From Deltaproteobacteria bacterium UBA5756 (GTDB lineage: Bacteria; Desulfobacterota; Syntrophorhabdia; Syntrophorhabdales; Syntrophorhabdaceae), in NCBI GenBank assembly GCA_002418985.1, contig DIFE01000057.1:1-24613 (forward strand): a DNA stretch of 24,613 bases, given 5' to 3'. Shown in pieces: positions 9,001 to 17,800 of this stretch. Positions within the stretch are counted from its first letter, which is position 1; every line of letters begins with the position of its first letter. The translations under genes were made by a program, and so were the position numbers. The notes under the pieces were generated by a model. That model saw only the letters and a program-made list of their open reading frames with translations. It did no database searches and was not told where the DNA came from.

Positions 9001-9522
9001 GAAACGGAAACATCCGAGGATGTCAGCATAGCCGGGATTGTGAGCACATTAAAGGAGGTCACGACAAGGCGGGGCGACAAGATGGCATACGTTACCCTTG
9101 AGGATACGAAAGGCATCGTTGAAATCATCTGCTTCCCCGATCTCTACGGCAAGCACAATTATATAATCAAGAGCGGGAAACCTCTCATGATAACGGGCTC
9201 GCTGGAGAAAACCGAGGAGGCCGGGGCCAGGATAAAGGCAAAGGCCGTGTCGCTCCTTGAGGCCTTGACCGGGGAGCTTTTAAAAACGGTCAAGATACGG
9301 ATCCACTGCGAAGTCATCAAGAAAGAAGAGCTGAGGGTGTTGAAGGACATCCTCATCAGCGTCAGGGGCAGATCGGCTGTCGTCCTGGAGTTTCAGCTCA
9401 ACGGGGAAAAGCAATCCCTTCCTCTCAAGAATATCAGGATCGATCCCAAGAAGAAAGACGTCCTCCTGAAGCACTTCAAGAAGGGTATGGACGTAGAGGT
9501 TATTGATGAGATACTACCTTGA
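6064..9522 (+). CDS. dnaE: DNA polymerase III subunit alpha
   Basis: This is the catalytic subunit of the replicative polymerase, 1152 residues, close to the 1160 of E. coli DnaE. The PHP domain begins with HLHLHTQYSLLDGA (6-17) and continues with ITDHGN and TNDCHYL (about 204-210). The polymerase core shows GPGRGSAAGS (366 onward) and the catalytic acidic motif PDIDVDF (407-413). A tandem helix-hairpin-helix region and an OB-fold (about 985-1065, VSIAGIVSTL) follow. The ATG has AAAGGGA just upstream, six bases after guaA. No exonuclease insertion is present, so this is the DnaE1 rather than the PolC type. Its 3' end overlaps accA by 17 bases, a dnaE-accA neighbourhood also seen in E. coli. 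Confidence 0.98.
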   Translation: MPDFVHLHLHTQYSLLDGAIRFDRLFKATKEFGMPACAITDHGNMFGAAEFYLEAGQQGIKPLIGCEAYIAPRSRFDQKRVKGEDVAYHVVLLAMNHTGYQNLLKLISLAHLEGFYYHPRIDREILTKYHEGLICLTACIKGEIPNSILKGTDEMVRNNIDYYLSLFGDRLFFELQDNGLDEQRIVNERLIELSSYYNVPIVATNDCHYLRREEAKAHELLLCIQTGKTINDKDRLSFSTDQFYFKSPEEIALAFSRYPEALSNTMRVADMCNVTIDMGTYHFPDFHPPGDMDLNDYFEQLSREGFDKRLSEIRSAYDSFGEELHDRYRKRLDYEMGVIKNTGFSGYFLIVADFINYAKTHSVPVGPGRGSAAGSLIAFCLGITDIDPIKYDLIFERFLNPERISMPDIDVDFCRKGRDKVIEYVTEKYGRDNVAQITTFGTMKSKAAVRDVGRALGMAYAEVDKIAKLITTADRGIQRAIDEEPQIRELYQTDQRVKELLDNACVVEGLARHASTHAAGIVIANKHLAEYLPLYKGKHDETVTQYDMKMIEKIGLIKIDFLGLETLTLMDTIVKLLKIDGIEIDISRLPLDDKKTYELLSSGNTSGVFQLESRGMRDLLTKLKPSQFDDIMPLIALYRPGPLKSGMVDEFIKRRSNPALVTYETPKLEEILHDTYGVIIYQEQIMKIASVLAGFSMKDADALRKAMSKKIPEQLERYKQQFVDGAVANDVPKDVAEKIYDVIQRFGEYGFNKSHSTAYGYIAYQTAYLKAHYPTHYFAAMLTTEVGDTDKLVKYVGECRESGIEILPPDVNMSLSDFTIVDSKIRYGLSGVRNVGEAAIESIIQAREEAGGFKSFIHFCSIIDSRKVNKKVIESLAMAGCFDSLGLNRAQILYLAQEMLDKLTKRDTKNNVNQGSIFGETEVAETTVSFDIPAMDELSHDEILNGEKESLGFYFSKHPLKPYENLIAELTPHDSQTLKETETSEDVSIAGIVSTLKEVTTRRGDKMAYVTLEDTKGIVEIICFPDLYGKHNYIIKSGKPLMITGSLEKTEEAGARIKAKAVSLLEALTGELLKTVKIRIHCEVIKKEELRVLKDILISVRGRSAVVLEFQLNGEKQSLPLKNIRIDPKKKDVLLKHFKKGMDVEVIDEILP

Positions 9523-10465
9523 TTTTGAAAAGAAACTCGAACCTCTTGAAAGAAGGATCTTCGAGATAGAAAGATTCTACGATGAGAAAGATCCTTATTA
9601 CGCAAAGGAACTTGTTGTACTGCGGAAAAAGATCGCCAAGATCGAAAAAGAAACATACGCCGAATTGTCGAACTGGCAGCGATCCCAACTCTCACGTCAC
9701 CTGAACCGGCCGCACACTCTCGATTATATTCACAATCTGTTCACCGATTTCGTCGAGCTCCATGGTGACAGAAAGTTCAAGGACGACCCGGCGCTCGTCG
9801 CCGGTTTTGCCCGTTTCCAGGAAATAAACGTGGCCGTTGTGGGCCACCAGAAAGGCAAGGACGTCCGGGAGATGGCCCACAGGAACTTCGGCATGGCCCA
9901 TCCCGACGGCTACCGCAAGGCAATGCGTGTTATGGACATGGCGGCGAGATGGGGCAAACCCATCATCACTTTCATCGATACCCCGGGGGCTTTTCCCGGT
10001 GTCGGAGCCGAAGAGCGCGGACAGGCAGAGGCGATCGCCTCCAATATCTATTTCATGTTCTCCCTCGGTGTTCCCATCATCTCCCTCGTTATCGGCGAAG
10101 GCGGCAGCGGCGGGGCGCTTGGCATCGGCGTCGGCAACAGGGTGCTCATGCTGGAGAACGCGACCTATTCCGTCATATCCCCGGAAGGATGCGCGGCCAT
10201 CCTCTGGAGGGATGGCTCCAAGGGCCCGCTTGCGGCGGATGCCCTGAAACCCACGGCTCGCGACCTTTTGAAACTCAAGGTCGCCGATGAGATCATCAAT
10301 GAGCCCTTTGGAGGCGCTCACAGGAACTGGCAGACAACCTTCGACAACACGGGAGTACTTCTTGCCAAGCATTTGAAGGAACTCATGGGCTTCGATCCGG
10401 AAACTTTAAAAGAGATGCGCTACGCGAAATTCCGTAACATGGGCGTTTTCGAGGAGAGACGATGA
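9506..10465 (+). CDS. accA: Acetyl-CoA carboxylase carboxyltransferase subunit alpha
   Basis: AccA is one half of the carboxyltransferase that makes malonyl-CoA for fatty acid synthesis, acting with AccD (not in the window). The 319-residue product equals the E. coli length. An N-terminal helical region leads into PHTLDYI and LHGDRKFKDDPALVAGFAR, followed by the crotonase-fold core with GHQKGKD, DTPGAFPGVGAEERGQAEAI and the oxyanion-type segment GEGGSGGALGIGVGN. The ATG at 9506 is preferred over the TTG one codon upstream because AGAGGT (9495-9500) is correctly spaced for it. It overlaps dnaE by 17 bases and pgi by four (ATGA), so translation is coupled on both sides. Confidence 0.97.
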   Translation: MRYYLDFEKKLEPLERRIFEIERFYDEKDPYYAKELVVLRKKIAKIEKETYAELSNWQRSQLSRHLNRPHTLDYIHNLFTDFVELHGDRKFKDDPALVAGFARFQEINVAVVGHQKGKDVREMAHRNFGMAHPDGYRKAMRVMDMAARWGKPIITFIDTPGAFPGVGAEERGQAEAIASNIYFMFSLGVPIISLVIGEGGSGGALGIGVGNRVLMLENATYSVISPEGCAAILWRDGSKGPLAADALKPTARDLLKLKVADEIINEPFGGAHRNWQTTFDNTGVLLAKHLKELMGFDPETLKEMRYAKFRNMGVFEERR

Positions 10466-11820
10466 AGACAATAACCCTGGACATAACCAACGCATTGGCT
10501 GAAGCAGTTGGAATCAACGGTATCGACCCGGCGGAATTCACCAAGACGCTGCAAACGATAAGCGACTATTATGCAAAACTCCTGGCCAAACCGTTTCCCT
10601 TCATGACGCTCCCTTCGACACGCTTCCAGTTCGATGAGATGCAGGCGCTTGCAGACAAGGCTGCCCGGATGAAGATAAAGAACCTTGTCCTTCTCGGGAT
10701 AGGAGGTTCTTCACTGGGTACCCAAACCATATTCGACGCCCTCCTCCATCCTTTTCACAACCACGAGGAACGTTTTCGCGAGGAAAAACCCCGCTATTTC
10801 ATCCTGGACAACATCGATCCCCACAAGATGACAGCCATCATCGAGACCATCATCCCCGACCTGGACCGAACCCTTCTCGTTGTCATCAGCAAGTCGGGCG
10901 AGACGCCGGAAACGATCTCCCAGTTCATGCTCTTCAATGAATTGATGAAGAAATCCCAGGGGTACAAGGAAAGGATCGTCCTTATCACCGACAAGGAAAA
11001 AGGCCTCCTCAACAAGATAGCGGGCAAGGAAGGATATCGAGTTCTCAATCTCCCCGAGGGCGTGGGCGGCAGGTTCTCCGTTCTCACCCCCGTGGGACTC
11101 TTCCCTTCGGCGCTCATGGGCATCAACATCAAGAAACTGTCCGACGGCGCCGCAGGAATGGCGGCGCACATTGTCCGGTACGATGGTGAAGAAAACATGG
11201 CTTTTGTCCTCGCCGCAATACTCCACCTCATGGACAAGGCCGCAAAAAAGATCCATGTCGTCATGCCCTACTGTGAAAGGCTGTCCGGATTCGCGGACTG
11301 GTTCAGACAGCTCGAGGCTGAAAGCCTGGGCAAGAAGGGCCTTGGCCCGACACCCACCAAATCCGTGGGCGTCACCGATCAGCACTCCCAGCTTCAGCTC
11401 TATGTGGACGGCCCCAAAGACAAGTGTATCATCCTCCTTTACAGCGCAACACAGGAGGTCCCCATCCCGGCAAGCTTCGACTACCTTGAGGACGTGCAAT
11501 ACCTCGCCAACAAGGACATGAAATCACTTTTCCATGCCGAATTCCTGGGCACCCGCCTCTCCCTAACGGAAGCACAAACCCCCAACATCTCCCTTACGCT
11601 CGATGAGGTCAGCGACTACAACCTGGGCGCCCTCTTCTACCTCTTCGAAATGGTCACCGCCATCATGGGCCACCTCCTCGGCGTCAACGCCTTCGACCAG
11701 CCCGGCGTAGAACAAGGCAAGATCTACACAAAGGCAATGATGGGCAAAAAGGGTTTGGAAAAAGAACGTGAACACACGGAAGCGCTGCTCCTGCGCCGAG
11801 CAAACACGGTGGTGTTCTGA
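10462..11820 (+). CDS. pgi: Glucose-6-phosphate isomerase
   Basis: Pgi interconverts glucose-6-phosphate and fructose-6-phosphate. The 452-residue protein is of the shorter bacterial type. It shows LGIGGSSLGTQ (about 78-88), the sugar-phosphate loop VISKSGETPE (141-150), PEGVGGRFSVLTPVGL with the conserved Arg204, QLEAESLGK with the catalytic base Glu287, TDQHSQLQLYVDG with His308, and the C-terminal GKIYTKAMM with the catalytic Lys region. All expected active-site elements are present. The start overlaps the accA stop by four bases and has GAGGAGAG upstream. It is the last gene of the guaB run and converges on a minus-strand gene only 44 bases away, with no T-tailed terminator visible between them. 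Confidence 0.96.
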   Translation: MKTITLDITNALAEAVGINGIDPAEFTKTLQTISDYYAKLLAKPFPFMTLPSTRFQFDEMQALADKAARMKIKNLVLLGIGGSSLGTQTIFDALLHPFHNHEERFREEKPRYFILDNIDPHKMTAIIETIIPDLDRTLLVVISKSGETPETISQFMLFNELMKKSQGYKERIVLITDKEKGLLNKIAGKEGYRVLNLPEGVGGRFSVLTPVGLFPSALMGINIKKLSDGAAGMAAHIVRYDGEENMAFVLAAILHLMDKAAKKIHVVMPYCERLSGFADWFRQLEAESLGKKGLGPTPTKSVGVTDQHSQLQLYVDGPKDKCIILLYSATQEVPIPASFDYLEDVQYLANKDMKSLFHAEFLGTRLSLTEAQTPNISLTLDEVSDYNLGALFYLFEMVTAIMGHLLGVNAFDQPGVEQGKIYTKAMMGKKGLEKEREHTEALLLRRANTVVF

Positions 11821-11823
11821 GAG

Positions 11824-11868
11824 AACCAGGGGTCAGAGAACTGGTATAGGGGACACGCACATCTTCAA
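11824..11868 (+). repeat. Possible remnant of a dispersed repeat between convergent genes
   Basis: The gap between pgi and the next gene carries ACCAG (11825-11829) and CTGGT (11841-11845) as short inverted arms, then GGGGACACGCACATCTTC. From memory, strings like AAGATGTGCGTGTCCCC recur as scattered repeats near transposase remnants in some proteobacterial genomes. Only one copy is in this window, so the repeat status is inferred. The stop codon of the minus-strand gene lies inside it. Confidence 0.3.
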
Positions 11869-12578
11869 CACCCCGGATAGAAAGATGAATATGCGTACAT
11901 ATCCTCCTCGTCCTCCGGATCATTCTCCAGGGCGGCTATTTCCACCGGACCTGTACCGTCCTGCCCGGCTTCATCGTTATCCGTAACGCCGGAGAGCGGA
12001 AGATTGCCATCAACTCTGCCCGTCTCCGCGTAACTTTTCAGAACATCCTCAACCGAAGAAAAAGGGACACCCCGGAAATCAGTGATAAATTTGTCTATGT
12101 CGATTTTGTCATTCAAATCGGGCATCGAATTCTTCATCGAGTCGTACAATTCTTTCATCTTGATATAGCCAAACTGAGAATAAGGCGTTTCGTAGTTGAC
12201 TAGGTTAGTCTGAACATCGGCTGATCTGAGCAGATCGTTGACGAACATAGAGCATTGACGATCGGTGCTGTCAGCGGACGTGGCCGCAAGCACATGATAG
12301 TTCGGCGGATACTTGATGGCTTTATTGATGTCGCCGACTATCCTGTTATACTGCTCATCGGTCACCTCGAATGTCATCTTCGCCTGATAATCGCCCGCCT
12401 TCAATCGCCAGCCATCATTGGCTACTCTCCCCGGTTGTGTCACGGTAGGTCGCCCTGCCGGCTCAAAACCATACACCTCCGTCGAACTGTCTTCAAGCTG
12501 AATGAAAGAATGATTGTAGGTATCTGTTTTTAGGGAATCCGCCGTGGGAACCCTCACATATACTGTGACCTTTGGCAC
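11865..12578 (-). CDS. Putative permuted papain-fold (LRAT / NlpC-P60-like) protein
   Basis: This 237-residue protein has no certain family assignment. An N-terminal segment has His23 in YNHSFIQLED, followed by EVYGFEPAG. Later come FEVTDEQYNRI and YHVLAAT, then Cys109 in DRQCSMFVNDLLRSADV. The order His, small beta region, then Cys at the start of a helix matches permuted papain-like folds (LRAT, YiiX-type), where His precedes Cys; many secreted amidases and effector-like proteins share it. This assignment is by pattern only. No signal peptide or membrane span is seen, and the tail is strongly acidic (PEDEEDMYAY). The GTG start is chosen because GGAGAGGT lies five bases upstream; a TTG seven codons earlier is less likely. 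A multi-spanning membrane protein gene is 50 bases upstream on the same strand. The stop lies in a possible repeat remnant. Confidence 0.6.
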   Translation of the reverse strand: MPKVTVYVRVPTADSLKTDTYNHSFIQLEDSSTEVYGFEPAGRPTVTQPGRVANDGWRLKAGDYQAKMTFEVTDEQYNRIVGDINKAIKYPPNYHVLAATSADSTDRQCSMFVNDLLRSADVQTNLVNYETPYSQFGYIKMKELYDSMKNSMPDLNDKIDIDKFITDFRGVPFSSVEDVLKSYAETGRVDGNLPLSGVTDNDEAGQDGTGPVEIAALENDPEDEEDMYAYSSFYPGC

Positions 12579-12628
12579 TGCGCACCTCTCCCGGTTCAAT
12601 TTTCATTTTCCATGTCCTGCATGCATCT

Positions 12629-13198
12629 TCAAAACCAGCCCAATCCCTTCAGCCGATATGAAATCGGCGCAGTCGCTATCAATAAACCAAGCACCAGAAA
12701 CAACAAAAGAAGGGTCGATATCGCGGTTGTGGTTCGTTCGGACCTGAATACTCCCGATAGAATAAAACGGTTCGTGAAATACGAAGCTGTCAGCGGGACC
12801 ATAGACAGCAGATAGATAATCGAGAATTCCGTTATGCGGAACGCTATCAGGCAACTCAGGATCATCAGGGATGAGAGCAGTACGAATTGAAGGGGCGTCA
12901 CCCTTCTGAAACATTGGAACGCGATCGCCAGTGTCCCGAAAAGCCCTGTCCAGGCATGCCAGGGGTTAAAGCAAGTGACCCAGAACAGCAACATGAAGGA
13001 CAGGACGATTATGGTACCAACAACTCTCCCGTTATGAATCAGATCCTTTGTTTTCTCCGGGGCGTTTTGAACAGGTGTTAAGAGCCTGTAAAAGAAACCT
13101 GTATTGTCATTTATACGAAACAACCCTATCGCAATGAGCAATAGCAGCGACAGGTCAAGCAGCAACAGAAAGTTCAGGTAGAATTTAGACAGGCTCAT
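12629..13198 (-). CDS. Multi-spanning membrane protein of unknown function
   Basis: I do not recognise this 189-residue protein. It has five or six hydrophobic segments at about 6-27, 58-78, 81-97 (weaker), 101-120, 124-141 and 157-178. Between the first two is a soluble loop of about 30 residues (NDNTGFFYRLLTPVQ onward). The only cysteines are at about 76, 96 and 116, with no metal or catalytic pattern. The ATG has a GGAGGG ribosome site six bases upstream. It precedes the papain-fold-like gene on the same strand with a 50-base gap, so the two are probably cotranscribed. Base composition appears more A/T-rich than the flanking housekeeping genes. An immunity, anchoring or export role for its neighbour is possible but unsupported. 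Confidence 0.65.
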   Translation of the reverse strand: MSLSKFYLNFLLLLDLSLLLLIAIGLFRINDNTGFFYRLLTPVQNAPEKTKDLIHNGRVVGTIIVLSFMLLFWVTCFNPWHAWTGLFGTLAIAFQCFRRVTPLQFVLLSSLMILSCLIAFRITEFSIIYLLSMVPLTASYFTNRFILSGVFRSERTTTAISTLLLLFLVLGLLIATAPISYRLKGLGWF

Positions 13199-13580
13199 CG
13201 GAAACCCTCCGTCGCATTTCTGATCTCATACATTCCTTCCTTCTCTGTCACGGCCTTACTCCTTCGCAATCATGTCTCCTGTCCGCCATTCTCTTCCCGA
13301 GAATCCCCTCTCCTCTCAAAAGATCGAGAATACAGGTGTGACCCATCCCAAGCGGGAAGCAAACAGAGGATCGCTTCGGTGAATTGACTGGATGAGCGAT
13401 TCTAGTACTCAAGGATGAAAACCGGTAAGAAAATGTTGCAATCAGGCCGTACCGGATGACAGATGGGATACGAGGGGGATCAGCCATACACGAAACCGTG
13501 CGTAGAGTTTGGCAAGACCGCGGTGGCAGGTTCTTCTGGCGAATAGGGATATAACGGGATGACCAGCTACAGGATGTCTC
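13199..13580. other. 382-base stretch without a recognisable gene
   Basis: Between the membrane protein gene and the CNNM/CorC gene, both on the minus strand, I see no convincing coding region, tRNA or transposase remnant. A 79-codon open frame at 13248-13487 (minus) has no family resemblance and no ribosome site. The only local structure is a small hairpin ATTCTC/GAGAAT at 13288-13304. The stretch should contain the promoter of the two-gene pair, but no hexamer pair was good enough to call. Confidence 0.5.
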
Positions 13581-14870
13581 TCACTTCGACCTTTCGAACT
13601 TGATCTTGACGATCCTTCTACCGTCTATGTCGACGACGGTGAAACGGTAGCCGGCGTAATAAATGTCCTCGCCGCCTTTGGCGAGGCCCTGGAGCTGGGT
13701 GGTTATGAAGCCGCCCAGTGTTTCGTAGTCGGGGGATTCGGGCAGGTCGAGGTCGAGGCGGTTATTCAGGTCTCTTATGGAATAGGAGGCGTCTATGAGA
13801 TATGATCCGTCACGATGGCGCTCGATCTTGTCGTCCACATCGGTTTCGTCCATGATCTCGCCGAAGATCTCCTCCATGATATCTTCCAGGGTAATGATCC
13901 CGATCGCGGTGCCGTATTCGTCGATGACTACGGCCAGGTGGCGGCGCGTGCGCTGCATCTGTTTGAGGAGAGCGCTAACTTCCATTGTGGCGGGGACGAA
14001 GAAGGGGTGCTTCAGGAGCTTCTCCAGTTGGAAGGGTTCCTTGGTCCTCCATATGTGCCGCGATACGTCCTTCTGATAGATGAAACCGATGACGTTATCG
14101 AACGTTTCCCGGTACACGGGATAACGGGAAAATTCATTTCCGATGATATAGTCGAGAATTTTCTCCGTGCTGTCGTCGGCATCGATGGCATAGACATTCG
14201 GGCGCGGCACCATCACCTCTCTGACGGAACGGTCACCGAAACGAAAGACCCTGTTGATCAGTTCCTCTTCGGTCTTGTCAAAAACACCCTTTCGCCTCCC
14301 CTCTTCCAGGAGGATCTTGATCTCGCCGGCACCTACATGCTCCTCTACCTTTTTGAGGTTCAGCGCCTTGACGAAAAACATGGTCGTGACCGAAAGAAAG
14401 GTAACGAAGATTGAAAAGATACGCGACACGAGGCTGAAGAAAGGGATTATCGCAAGGGCGGCCCTTTCCTTGTAGTTGAGACCGATATACTTGGGTACCA
14501 GCTCTCCGAAGACGATGAAGAGATACGTCAGGATAACCACGGGAACAGCCAGGCCGATGGACTCCGAAAAGGGTTTCAGGAACTCGACCCTGGCAATGAA
14601 AGGTATAAGATACTTTGCCGCCATGACGCCGCTTATGGCCGACGCCAGGGTGCCGAAGAGGGTAATGCCTATCTGCACGGTTGAGAGAAAACGCTCGGGG
14701 TTCTCTTTCATCTGCATAAGGATTTCCGTTTTCCGGTCCTTCCTTTTCCTCAGAAGTTCCTTTATCTTGCTCATGCGTGAAGCGATGATGGCCGTTTCCG
14801 CGGCGGAAAAGACCCCGTTCAGTACGAGGAGTACGAGGATGATGATTATGTCGACAAGCGGATTGCCCAT
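13581..14870 (-). CDS. CNNM/CorC (HlyC/TlyC) family transmembrane protein with CBS pair
   Basis: This 429-residue inner-membrane protein has three parts. An N-terminal DUF21/CNNM domain (about 1-185) has four hydrophobic segments and includes NGVFSAAETAIIASR and FGELVPKYIGL. A cytosolic CBS pair (about 215-335) contains MVPRPNVYAIDADD and VVIDEYGTAIGIITLED. A C-terminal CorC/HlyC domain ends the protein (YETLGGFITTQL to KIKFERSK). Relatives are linked to magnesium or cobalt efflux and stress resistance; the haemolysin name is historical. The CBS pair probably senses adenine nucleotides. Its ATG shares one base with the stop of the upstream giant activase gene (TAATG), so it is probably translated by coupling. 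Why these two would be coupled is not evident. Confidence 0.9.
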   Translation of the reverse strand: MGNPLVDIIIILVLLVLNGVFSAAETAIIASRMSKIKELLRKRKDRKTEILMQMKENPERFLSTVQIGITLFGTLASAISGVMAAKYLIPFIARVEFLKPFSESIGLAVPVVILTYLFIVFGELVPKYIGLNYKERAALAIIPFFSLVSRIFSIFVTFLSVTTMFFVKALNLKKVEEHVGAGEIKILLEEGRRKGVFDKTEEELINRVFRFGDRSVREVMVPRPNVYAIDADDSTEKILDYIIGNEFSRYPVYRETFDNVIGFIYQKDVSRHIWRTKEPFQLEKLLKHPFFVPATMEVSALLKQMQRTRRHLAVVIDEYGTAIGIITLEDIMEEIFGEIMDETDVDDKIERHRDGSYLIDASYSIRDLNNRLDLDLPESPDYETLGGFITTQLQGLAKGGEDIYYAGYRFTVVDIDGRRIVKIKFERSK

Positions 14871-17800
14871 TAATCTCTGGCGTGCTCCTTCACCTGGTGC
14901 ATGAACGCCTCAAGCCTCGTCAGAATGTTCGTGGAACCCTGACCGTCATAGGCGATGTTGATAACGGGCAGATCGTGGTTGTTCTGGATGAGACGCATGA
15001 TGGCACTCGATACCGTCCCGGGCATGCATGTGAACGGCATGGCATTGATGATCCCCGCCACGCCCTTGTGGGCGAAGTCCACGCTTTTGCCCACGGTGAG
15101 GACGGCCTCGCCTTCAAAACTGTCGTGAATATAGGGGCTTGCCTTTTCAAGGATGTCCTTTATTTTGGGTTCCGGGCCGTACCTGATGAAGGGTACGAAG
15201 ATGTCCTCCATCAGGTGTTCGTCCTTATTCTGAATATACTGGGTTATGATGAATCCAAGGACACCGAGCAGAGTGTCCCGCTTCCTGCTCTTTCTCTTAC
15301 CCGTGTAGTTCACGTAGGAAATCCACTCCGAAACGGGCGCCAGCCACACTACACCGCCGAGATCCTCCACCGTCCTGATAAGCTGGGAGTTGCTGAACTT
15401 GTTGGAGCGTATGTATATCTCCCCCACAAGCCCAATTGTCGGTCTTTTTTCCTGACGGCGCTCTATCGCCGAGAATTTCCCGAGAACGTCCTTCAGGACC
15501 GTATCGATGTCCCGGGCACCATTCTCGATACAACGGCAAACCTGGGATAGTGCCTCGCCATACACCCTGTCTGTCTCTCCGGGCGTCGTCTCATAGGGAC
15601 GCATCTCGTGAAGCATCTTGATCAAAAGATCGGCGGCCACTACGGCCCTCCATCCCAGCCGGGTGAATTTTCCGCCGACGATGTCAAGTTCCTTGTAAAA
15701 CCGGTGGTCCTGGTTCGGCGCATAAATGGGCACATTCGTAAAACCGGCCTCATCGAGCACCATTCTATGAAAACGGTTGTACTGGCCGAAACGGCAAGGA
15801 CCTTCGCCGGAGGGCATGAAAAACGCGCTCCGATCCGGATCGAACTCATCGCTCCGGGCGGTGCGCAGCATGTCCCCCGTGGTGAGAATGCAGGGATAAC
15901 ATTCCTTGCCCGATGTAAATTTTCGGCCAACCAGCACGGTCTCTTCCGTTGATTCCTTCATGACCTCCGCATCGACGCCACAGGCCCTGAACGCGGCCGC
16001 GAGGGTACGGGAATGATCGGACATGTAGGGCACATAGATTTTTCTGCGCTGTCCATTTATCGCGAAAGGCGTCACCGTGCGCTCAATGATCTCTTCATCA
16101 AACCGGGCGTTATTGATGCTGTCGAGGAACGCCTCGAGCCTCGTGACGACCCCCGCGTCGGCGCTGTGCTCATCGATCTCAAGGGAAAGATAAGGTTTGT
16201 TTCCCATTATCTTCTTAAAGAAGTGCGCTATGAAGGAATCGGGGCCGCACCCGAAACTCGTCACGTATATGGCGTAGAGGTTACGGTTATTCTTTACCGC
16301 ACGCGCCGCTCTCAGTATCTTCTGACCGTACCCCCAGTACATGTGTTCCAGATCCGCAGGGTCCTCGATCATCTCGTTCACGGGAAGCATGTCCATGGGT
16401 ATCGCCGGGACGCCGAGACTGAGAAGTTTCTTGTGGATATTGAGGTTGGCCCCCGCATCGGCGCTGTTGTATGGCCTGCCGATGATAACCATGACCTTGT
16501 CGTTTTCCTTCATGGAATAGAGAAAGGCGCTGCCCATCTCCGTCAGGCGCCGATAAAATGAATCCTGGACCTGAATCGCCGCATCAAAGGCTTTCCTGAC
16601 GTTTCGTTTCGATATCTTGTAGGGTTTGAAGTACTCCGCAAGATCATTAAGGACAATATCATTCCCTTCCCCGAAGCGAATGATCGGTGTCATGACACTG
16701 GCACCCTTATCCTCAAAATTGATGGATCCCTTGATCGTATAAGGCAGCGATTGGGCATAGGGACAAGCGAAAGAGTTCCTGGCGTGCTTCGAGGACTTCT
16801 TCAGGCTGATGACGCTGGGTATGAAGATGGTGTCGATTCCCTTCTGAAGAAGATTTACAACGTGGCCGTGCGCGAGCTTTATGGGAAAACAGCTCTCCAC
16901 AATGATGTTCTCGACACCGTCCCTGACCGTCTTCTTATTCGTCATGTCGGAAACCACGACGTCAAAACCCAGTTCGGTGAGGAAGCTCTTCCAGAAAGGA
17001 AGAAGTTCATGCATGTGAAGGACCTTTGGTATGCCTATCGTGCGCGTGCCGGCCTTCCTGTCATAAATTTCATTGAGTATCTCTTCGCGCATGGAAAAGA
17101 GATCGGCCATGTCCTTCTTCTCACCCCTGCGCACCACGTCGTATTTTTCGCACCTGCTTCCGTAATAGAGGGGAGTCTCGTTTTCGACGGTCACTTTGCG
17201 TATCTCGCAGAGGTTCTCACACCCTTTGCATTCAAAGGTATCAACCGTGTAAGGCCTCTTACTGAGGTCAAAACCCTTGAAGCCGCTTTTCTCCCAGGTC
17301 CTCTCCTTCATCGCAAGGATGGCAACCCCTATGGCCCCGGTCACGTCATGATGGGGAGGCACCGTTATCGGCATGCCGAGAACCTTTTCGAAAGCGGCAA
17401 CGACACCTTTATTAAAGGCCGTACCACCCTGGAAGAAAATCCTTTTGCCCACCCGCCTGTCGACCACGACCTTGTTGAGATAATTCTGAACGATGGAATA
17501 GGCAAGACCGCTGACGATATCTTCCCTGTCGGCGCCGCGCTGCTGCTGATGGATGACGTCGGATTCTATGAAAACCGTACATCTCTCTCCCATCTTGACA
17601 GGTTTTTTCGACCTTAGCGCGAGGGAACCGAATTCTTCTTTTATCGAGATGTCGAGTCTCTCCGCCTGTTCTTCAAGGAAAGACCCCGTTCCGGCCGCAC
17701 AGGCCTTATTCATCTCAAAATCGACGATGACGCCGTTGTCCACACTGATATACTTTGAGTCCTGCCCGCCGATCTCGAAGACCGTATCCACGGAAGCGTC

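Noticed and set aside
9503..9505. TTG start for accA
   Set aside because: The adjacent ATG at 9506 has better spacing to AGAGGT and gives exactly the E. coli length.
13248..13487. 79-codon minus-strand frame in the gap before the CNNM/CorC gene
   Set aside because: No ribosome site, no recognisable domain, composition not protein-like.
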